NCBI GenBank assembly: GCA_958298945.1
Contig: OY282605.1
Location: 122,260,267-122,324,266, forward strand
Direction of reading: 5' to 3'
Origin: Atherix ibis
Lineage: Eukaryota; Arthropoda; Insecta; Diptera; Athericidae
Length of the DNA: 64,000 nucleotides
Shown: positions 56,621-64,000 of the stretch, piece by piece
Position numbering within the stretch: position 1 is the stretch's first letter
Layout of the letters: each line of letters opens with the position of its first letter
Notes under the pieces: model-generated
Database searches by the model: none
Told to the model about the DNA's origin: nothing
The model's input: the letters and a program-made list of their open reading frames with translations, nothing else
Position numbers and translations under genes: made by a program

Positions 56621-58300
56621 CAGCAACAATCAACAACAATCAACAATAATCAACAATAATCAACAATAATCAACAACAATCAACAACAATCAACAATAAT
56701 CAACAATAATCAACAACAATCAACAATAATCAACACCGCTCAACAACAATCAACAACAATCAACAACAATCAACAACAATCAACAACAATCAACAACAAT
56801 TAACAACAATCAACAACAATCAACAACAATCAACAACAATAAACAACAATCAACAACAATCAACAACAATCAACAACAATCAACAACAATCAACAATAAT
56901 CAACAATAATCAACAACAATCAACAACAATCAACAACAATTAACAACAATCAACAACAATCAACAACAATCAACAACAATCAACAACAGTCAACAACAAT
57001 CAACAACAATCAACAACAATCAACAACAATCAACAACAATCAACAATAATCAACAATAATCAACAATAATCAACAATAATCAACAATAATCAACAATAAT
57101 TAACAATAATCAACAATAATCAACAACAATCAACAACAATCAACAACAATCAACAACAATCAACAACAATCAACAACAATCAACAACAATCAACAACAAT
57201 CAACAACAATCAACAATAATCAACAATAATCAACAATAATCAACAACAATCAACAACAATCAACAACAATCAACAACAATCAACAACAATCAACAACAAT
57301 CAACAACAATCAACAACAATCAACAACAATCAACAACAATCAACAACAATCAACAACAATCAACAACAATCAACAACAATCAACAACAATCAATAACAAT
57401 CAACAACAATCAACAATAATCAACAACAATCAACAACAATCAACAACAATCAACAACAATCAACAACAATCAACAACAATCAACAACAATCAACAACAAT
57501 CAACAACAGTCAACAACAATCAACAACAATCAACAACAATCAACAACAATCAACAACAATCAACAACAATCAACAACAATCAACATCAATTATTAACAAT
57601 CAACAACAATCAAAAACAATTAACAACAATCAAAAACAATCAACAACAATCAACACCAATCAACAACAATCAACAACAATCAAAAACAATCAACAACAAT
57701 CAACACCAATCAACAACAATCAACAATAATCAACAACAATCAACAACAATCAACAACAATCAACATCAATCAACAACAATCAACAACAATCAACAACAAT
57801 CAACAACAATCAACAACAATCAACAACAATCAACACCAATCAACAACAATCAACAACAATCAACAACAATCAACAACAATCAACAACAATCAACAACAAT
57901 CAACAACAATCAACAACAATCAACAATAATCAACAACAATCAACAACAATCAACAACAATCAACAACAATCAACAACAATCAACAACAATCAACAACAAT
58001 CAACAACAATCAACAACAATCAACAACAATCAACAACAATCAACAACAATCAACAACAATCAACAACAATCAACAACAATCAACAACAATCAACAACAAT
58101 CAACAACAATCAACACCAATCAACAACAATCAACAATAATCAACAACAATCAACAACAATCAACAACAATCAACAACAATCAACAACAATCAACAACAAT
58201 CAACAATAATCAACAACAATCAACAACAATCAACAACAATCAACAACAATCACCAACAATCAACAATAATCAACAACAATCAACAATAATCAACAATAAT
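56621..58300 (+). repeat. decamer array (CAACAACAAT), 168 units in perfect register
   Basis: A 1680-bp run in which every ten bases is a variant of CAACAACAAT; no insertion or deletion breaks the register. The commonest variant is CAACAATAAT, in blocks (for example 57041-57120). Others are CAACACCAAT, CAAAAACAAT, CAACAACAGT and TAACAACAAT. A 50-bp higher-order repeat is visible at 57631-57720 (CAAAAACAAT and CAACACCAAT two units apart, twice). The plus strand is almost free of G. With a 10-bp period each reading frame cycles through Gln, Ser, Thr, Ile and Asn; the TAAT variants introduce stops. No coding role claimed. Confidence 0.97.
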
Positions 58301-58909
58301 CATTATCCTGAAGATAATTCAATTGCAAGTTTCTATGCTATTTGAGCAGATTTTCAATCAGCAAATTGTGCAATGCCTCATCATCACCAGCGGTTTTAGT
58401 TTTCCTGGGCTATCATTCCTTTTAAATTGAATTCGCCATTTTTAAATCTTCTAAATAAATATTGAAATATTACTCGTATTATTGAAATAGCTGAACTAAT
58501 CAAATAAAATAAGCAATACATACTTCTAATGCAGTATCTTTATTTGCATATTAAGCTTCATCCTAAGCCAAATTTGCACGATACTAGCACAAAAAGTAAC
58601 TATTTGAAGAAAATATATTAAACTGCTTATAATATATTTTGTATATATCTCAGTCATAATAAGACAGTTAGGGGAATAAAAATCAAAAGATAGATCTTCA
58701 ATTTTATGCTTTGGAAAGTAAAGTTCAAAACAATATATTTAAAATTCTGATTTAGATAAACTTTTTATTTATTACAATATAATTTTTTAATATTGCCATT
58801 ATTTACCTTAACATACATTTTTTCGAAAGAATTTACCAAAAAAATTCCTCTTAATACTCGATCTTTTAAATGATCTAAAATTTAAAAATTATCTGCGTTA
58901 ATATTACCT
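58301..58909. other. no gene recognised
   Basis: AT-rich flank of the decamer array. No repeat continuation and no coding motif seen. Confidence 0.5.
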
Positions 58910-59700
58910 TTTGCATAGTTTTATAAGAAAAAGTTCAATGGCATCAAATCACACCATTTTGAAGGTCAATTAACATAACCAAAAGTCGAAATTACGCATT
59001 CTTGAACATTTTGCGCATTAAATTCAAAAATTCCGTATTACGAAACTTCTGGCATCTTCTTTTTAAAACTACGTAGGTTGTATGATTAATACCTAAACTT
59101 TGGTATAATAATGCTATTAAATTTTTAATCAGCTGCGTTATTTAGTTCGCTAGTGACAGCCACTTAAAGTGAACAACTTTTGTAATTTTACAACAATGGA
59201 AAAAAAACTGAATATCGAGCAGTGATGAAATAGTTTTTTGAAAAAGAATATGTTGGCATATTTGTTATCGACCATAAAATATTGAACAGCTGAATTTGAA
59301 TGCAACCATTCAACATTAAGAATGTCCAGGTTATCCAAATAAGTTAACAAATGATTGAAAAACTGCGCTATATGGTGATAAATGATGGAAGAATAAAAAT
59401 CCGTGAGATATCATAATTAAACGGGTGCAGAATATTTTAACAACTGATTTTAATATTAGAATGCTTATCGGCGATTCCTCTAATCTGATTATAAGCACAC
59501 ATGTAGGTCAACTTCAAAAGAATGTTTGGCCAGATTTAGCCCCCAGCGACTATTATATATTTTTGTTTTTATATTAAAACATGGCTCAACGTAAAAATAT
59601 TTGGTTCAAATAATTAAATGGTTCCTGAAACAAATGCCTTTTTTGAAGAATTGAAAACATCGTATTTTTAAGTTGGAGTTAAAAAAAATAAAAATGTAAG
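58910..59700 (+). pseudogene. strongly decayed mariner
   Basis: ATGGAAAAAAAACTGAATAT at 59196 resembles the MEKxEYRAV start of irritans mariners after frameshift (EYRAVMK, FFEKEYVGIF). Near 59500-59560 PHVGQLQKN, PDLAPSDYYIF (third catalytic Asp) and 59640 ETNAFFEELKTSYF then VGVKK follow, the usual C-terminus. Much of the DDE core is lost. It directly adjoins the family K element at 59711. Confidence 0.6.
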
Positions 59701-59710
59701 ACCAAATATA

Positions 59711-60966
59711 CGCGGGTCGTTCAATAAGTCCTTATAAAAAGATGAAAAAAAACTGTTTTTTAAAAAAAAAAAATTTTTTCAACATAATCTCCTTTTAGAC
59801 CGTTTTTCCAAAATTTTTATCCCTTCCAAAAAATAGGATATCGGAAGTTCTGCAAAATACTCATCCGTTTGAGCAATGACGTCTTCGTTGGAAGTGAACC
59901 GTCATCCGCCAAGCCATTTCTTCAGATTGGGGAAAAGAAAATAGTCACTCGGGGCCAAATCTAGTGAATAAGCGGGATGCTGCAACAATTCCATTCTCAA
60001 TTCCACAATTTTGGCTATGGAAACAGCGCAGGTGTGCACACGCGCATTGTCCTGATGCAAGAGGATTTTTTTCTTCTTCAGATGGGGGCGTTTCTCTTTG
60101 ATTTCCTCGCTCAACCGTTGTAATAACGACGCGTAATACGCTCCTGTTATTGTTTTTTCTTTTTCCAAGTAGTCGATAAAAATGATGCCCTGCGAATCCC
60201 AAAAGACCGTGGCCATCACCTTGCCGGCCGATGGCACAGTTTTTGCCTTCTTCGGAGCCCGTTCACCCTTGAAAATCCACTGTGATGACTGTCTCTTCGT
60301 TTCTGGAGTGTAGTAGTGTATCCAGGTTTCGTCCCCAGTGACATATCGACGAAGGAACTCGGCAGGATTGCGATGAAAGAGTGCCAACATAGCCTCAGAG
60401 TCCACTACACGATTGCGCTTATTCTCCTCTGAGAGCAAACGCGGCACCCATCTTGCCGAAATTTTTTTCACAGACAATTTGTCATGCAAAATTGAAGCGA
60501 CTGTACCTTGTGATATGCCCGTGGCCTTAACTAATTCACGCACTCTAATTCGCCGATCGTTCAAAATCAGATCGTGGATTTTGTCGATGATTTCAGGAGT
60601 AGACACCTCAACTGGGCGTCCTGAACAATGTTCATCTTGTATGGATGAACGGCCACGTTTAAATTCATTCACCCAATTGTAAACCATCGCAAACACAGGT
60701 GCAGATGTGCCATGAACTGCATCCAACTCGGCTTTGATTTCTTTCGAGCTTAAGCCTTTCAAATGGAGATGTTTGATGACAGCCCTAAACTCGCTTTTTT
60801 ACATTGTTATGCACAAATAAATGTCGTTAACTTTAATCGACGATCGAAATTGACCTACGCTTTGGATCGAGCTGAAATTTTGACAGCTGTCCTGTTGATA
60901 CTGCTACTTACCGACACTACAAGCGCAATTTCTCGGATTTTCTAAGGACTTATTGAACGACCCTCG
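59711..60966 (-). mobile_element. family K mariner, copy 3, two nonsense changes
   Basis: TA-flanked, minus orientation. The frame 59902-60762 has 286 residues with VTGDETWIHYY, HQDNARVHT and SLDLAPSDYF, so the DD34D triad is kept. The second codon is TAA (ATG TAA AAA AGC at 60800, Glu to stop). A TGA follows KWLGG at 59899 (Arg to stop), and about 15 bp are missing in the C-terminal ILEKR region. SPDLAP reads SLDLAP. Confidence 0.92.
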
Positions 60967-60984
60967 TATCAAGCTAAAAGGTGA

Positions 60985-61016
60985 AATATTGGGCTGGTGC
61001 AAAATATTGTAAAATA
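60985..61016 (+). repeat. partial duplicate of a mariner terminal repeat
   Basis: ATATTGGGCTGGTGCAAAAT stands 30 bp before the true end ATATTGGGTTGGTGCAAAAG. It looks like a tandem copy of the first bases of the adjoining mariner. Confidence 0.7.
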
Positions 61017-61198
61017 TTGGGTTGGTGCAAAAGTTATGACGGTTTTTTATGATCCCAGGTAAAAAAATTTTTTCTTCAGAAATAATGAATAGTATCTTCT
61101 TTTAAATGATTCCATTTTATAAAGGATGCTTTCCCTCAACTTTCTATTTAGTTTTGGCCAGGCCAGAGTACAGTGAAGAGCTCTTGTATTGTTTCAAA

Positions 61199-62231
61199 AT
61201 GTCGGTCGATAAAGTGCATTTACGTCATTGTTTACTTTATGAATTCCGTAAAGACAATACCGCGAGTGTGGCAACCAAAAACATTTGCGAAGTGTATGGA
61301 GCAGATGTCATCAAAGTTCGGCAGGCACAAAGATGGTTTACAAAATTCCGATCTGGGGATTTTTCACTAATTGATAAACCACGTACCGGGCGGCCATTGA
61401 AGTTAAAAGTCATAATTGACACCAATCCACGTCTTACCACCAGGGAGATCGCGTCGATGATGGGAGTCAACCATACAACCGTATTAAGGCATTTGAAGCG
61501 TATGGGGATGGTTTCGCGGTACGACGTTTGGATACCTCACCAATTGTCGGCTGCCAATTTATTGGATCGTGTTTCAACGTGCGTTGCTTTGAGTGCGAGA
61601 CAAAAACATGAACCTTTTTTGCTTCGTTTGGTAACCGGAGATGAAAAATGGGTCGTGTACAACAACGTGACAAGAAAAAGACATTGGGCTATACCTGGAG
61701 AAGCCCCATTACCAACTTCGAAAGCCGAAATCCATCAAAAAAAAGTTATGCTTTGTGTTTGGTGGGATTGCAAGGGTATTGTGTATTTTGAACTCTTGGA
61801 ACGCAATCAGACAATTACAGCAGAACGATATTGTCAGCAATTATCCAAATTTAACATCGCCCTTCAAAAGGATAGACCATAATTGGTAAACAGAAAAGGG
61901 GTAGTGTTTCATCACAACAACATGTGGCTATGATGACCCAACACAAGCTAAATGAGTTGAATTGGGATGTTTCAACTCATTTAGCTTGTGTTGGGTCAAG
62001 CATCCACCGTATTCTCCAGATCTTGCTCCTTCCGATTTTCATTTAGTTCGATCACTGCAAAACTTTTTAAATGATACTCGTAAAACATTTCATACAATAG
62101 AGCAGGTAAAAACATCCCTTTCTACATATTTCTCATCAAAATCCAAGGAATTTTACACTAATGCTATTAATAAGTTGATAGAAAGATGGGAGGAGGTTAT
62201 AAGAACGGATGGAAATTATATAATTGATTAA
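61199..62231 (+). pseudogene. NRKG-type mariner transposase, broken late
   Basis: Open from MSVDKVHLRHCLLYEFRKDN at 61199 to TAA at 61880: HTH 1 (residues 10-55), KFRSGDFSLIDKPRTGRP, HTH 2 (TTREIASMMGVNHTTV), VWIPHQL, LVTGDEKWVVY (first Asp), VMLCVWWDCKGIVYFELLER. Then a stop at QKDRP*, LVNRKGVVFHHNN (Asp to Asn at the second site, frame slips), and a 27-bp templated foldback at 61971-61997. The frame resumes as HPPYSPDLAPSDFHLV (third Asp) to NYIID at 62231. Compared with its relatives only a few lesions prevent translation. Confidence 0.9.
61935..61997. repeat. perfect 27-bp foldback inside transposase gene
   Basis: GACCCAACACAAGCTAAATG through GTTGAA (61935-61961) is coding sequence (TQHKLNELNW). 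After 9 nt its exact reverse complement stands at 61971-61997, where the family should have a few Leu/Lys codons before HPPYSPD. The right arm is therefore an insertion copied from the left arm. Confidence 0.95.
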
Positions 62232-62389
62232 ATAAATAATACAAATTAAAAAAAAAAAATGTTTAATTGTATATGTAAAAAAACGTCATTACTTTTGCAC
62301 CAACCCAATAAAATGAACCTTACACATCAAAATGTTACTTTCATGTCAAGGTCAGTTATTAATCATAGAACCCTTTTATGTATAGTTCA

Positions 62390-62530
62390 GATTATCAAAA
62401 CAATTTAGTTATCATACGACCATATTTCAAAGAAATACGTGCCAATAAGACGTTTGGACCAAAATTCCCACCAAACAGTCACTTTTCATGGACACAATAG
62501 CTTTTCAATAATTATTTGTGGGGGGCTCAA
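62390..62530 (-). pseudogene. small IS630-like fragment
   Basis: The minus strand reads (in shifting frames) LLKSYCVHEK, VTVWWEFW and SKRLIGTYFF, like the xPLHPxKVTVWCGxWxxGIIGPYFF strand region. Too short for anything more. Confidence 0.45.
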
Positions 62531-62539
62531 GACTCTAAA

Positions 62540-64000
62540 GAGGCCAAATATATGGTGATTTTATTTATGGACTTCTATAAAATGATATTTATTATAAAAT
62601 GATAAACTTAAATTTACATAAATATTACTTAAAGTGATATATTTTTTTGGAAATACTATCGAATAGGTGAGAGGACTAAGATGAAGATTTTCCAAGGCAT
62701 CAAATTGATGGAATGAAAGACAATTACAAGATTAATGGAATGTTAAAAGAAAGTGTTTCCTTTTGACTTCAGATACATTTAAGTATTCATTATTTAATGG
62801 AGGAAAGAAAAATGTTGAAAATATCATTAATAATTGCAAAAATTAATAAATTTATCTTTAGGCCAAAAGTGAATTTTTGTATACATCTACATTATTAATA
62901 GATAAATATAATTATAAACTTCTATTTAAGTTCTCTTAAATCCAAATGTGTGGAAATAATTGTTAAAAAAAAATACTTAAAAATAATTTTAAAAAAATAC
63001 TTGATAAGTACTCAAATTTTTTATTCGAATTAATCAATCAAAACATAAACGATATTCGAATTGTGTACACTCAATACTCAAAAAAGAAAACTTCTTCTAA
63101 GCCAAATTCAATAAATACTTCTATGTAAAGAAAGAAAAAAAATATCCAAAAACAATATTTTCCAAATATCAATATATATTATATCAAAATATATTTTTAC
63201 CTAACAAACATTTCCACATGAAAATTAAATTTCTGTACATATTGATATGGAATCATATTAGTGGAAATGATATTATTTATTAATAGAAAAGTAAAATAAA
63301 CTCACTGTGAAAACAAGCGGAAAATATTCGATTTTTCAATAGAGTCAATAATTGCTGTTAGTATATAATTTCCGATTTTGTTCAAATACAAGGTTTCCCT
63401 TCTCGTACCAATTTTCTTCTCTATTTTTTTTTTATTTTTTTTTTGCAAAAAGGATGATTTTGACCATTCACCATTTGTTTATACGCATATGTATGCATGT
63501 ACATATGTCCACATGCTATTACAAATTGAATCTTTGGCCAAAGGCAAAGGCAATCTGTACATATATTGTAGGTATGAGTAAATATGGATACGTCAGCAGA
63601 TATTTATTTATGTTTTTATGACACGACCAGAGAAGCTTTCGATGAAAAACGATGAACATGCACTGCCGTCACTACCCGTCCAATAGTCAGACAGAATTCA
63701 TATCAGGATCAGTAGAAATAGCGACATCAGCACACCCAAATATTCCGGATTTTTGGAGTATGAGACTTTGATACCGTTGACGAAGAGGTTACAATTTGTA
63801 GGAGTACCAACAACGAAATATATGTAGTATAGTCGAATCCCTGAAAAACAGAATATTCAGACATTTGTCTCGTGGTGCAACTGACCATTTATTTATCTCT
63901 GATTCAATTCGTTAAGCCGGCCATAAATTAAAGGCAGGAATTGAATTAAAATGGTAGATGGTAGATGGAAAACGCTTTTATGAGTTAATGCGACTTCAAA
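62540..64000. other. no gene recognised
   Basis: AT-rich. ATACGCATATGTATGCATGT near 63482 is the alternating purine-pyrimidine sequence common in fly intergenic DNA. Open frames at 63352-63621 have no motif. The last 350 bp are less AT-rich but unassigned. Confidence 0.45.

Larger units (their letters stand above)
61017..62308 (+). mobile_element. NRKG-type mariner with Hsmar1-like ends
   Basis: 1292 bp, TA-flanked. The ends TTGGGTTGGTGCAAAAGTTA and (inverted) TTGGGTTGGTGCAAAAGTAA resemble the ends of Hsmar1/cecropia-group mariners (TTAGGTTGGTGCAAAAGTAA, from memory). The transposase is of the NRKG type, also seen at 12430-14340. Confidence 0.92.

Noticed and set aside
56621..58300. Telomere-like array
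   Set aside because: The unit CAACAACAAT is not TTAGG-type and the array is interstitial with ordinary sequence on both sides.
56621..58300. CRISPR-like array
   Set aside because: Units are contiguous with no unique spacers, and the context is eukaryotic.
56621..58300. Gln/Asn-rich coding exon
   Set aside because: Frames are open only between TAAT variants, there is no start or flanking coding sequence, and openness follows from the G-free composition.

Overview
The window is AT-rich eukaryotic DNA from an insect, probably a fly. The evidence is spliced genes with GT..AG introns, several mariner subfamilies, jockey- and R1-type LINE remnants, and an insect-type ionotropic receptor. I cannot name the species.

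Host content. One host gene is supported: an ionotropic receptor (IR) on the minus strand at 22156-39409. I assembled it from 11 exons whose splice phases all agree (about 602 codons). Its introns hold most of the transposons between 22 and 39 kb. Intron 3 holds an intact-coding mariner, intron 4 a mariner and an IS630-like element, intron 6 (8.7 kb) at least six elements, and intron 8 a mariner. A hydrophobic open frame near 52 kb is the only other weak host candidate.

Layout. 1-2.5 kb: P-like element end abutting a Mos1-like mariner. 4.9-7.4 kb: irritans-group mariner with a Himar1-like mariner nested inside. 7.4-9.2 kb: LINE remnants. 9.2-12.4 kb: no gene seen. 12.4-15.8 kb: nested mariners and an IS630-like element. 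17.5-18.7 kb: second Mos1-like mariner. 20.5-22 kb: decayed mariner. 22.1-39.4 kb: IR gene with transposon-filled introns. 40.7-43.1 kb: deletion-derivative mariner and R1 remnant. 45.3-47.0 kb: IS630-like element carrying an R1-type LINE tail. 47.0-47.45 kb: diverged tandem repeat. 47.45-49.8 kb: decayed mariner next to a complete 1480-bp P-superfamily-like element with 8-bp target duplication, about 31-bp inverted ends and a THAP-like first coding exon. 50.1-54.4 kb: LINE, IS630-like and Tc1 remnants. 56.6-58.3 kb: 168 in-register copies of a G-free decamer. 58.9-62.5 kb: three mariner-type elements in a row.

Most unusual points. (1) The P-like/THAP element. (2) The 1680-bp decamer array with no length change in any of 168 units. 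(3) Many near-perfect foldback inverted repeats. In three mariners (13.8, 29.7 and 61.9 kb) comparison with sister copies or the expected coding sequence shows them to be templated insertions or inversions. (4) An intact IR gene stretched over 17 kb by transposons. (5) Mariner copies sharing identical internal deletions, which points to amplification of defective elements in trans.
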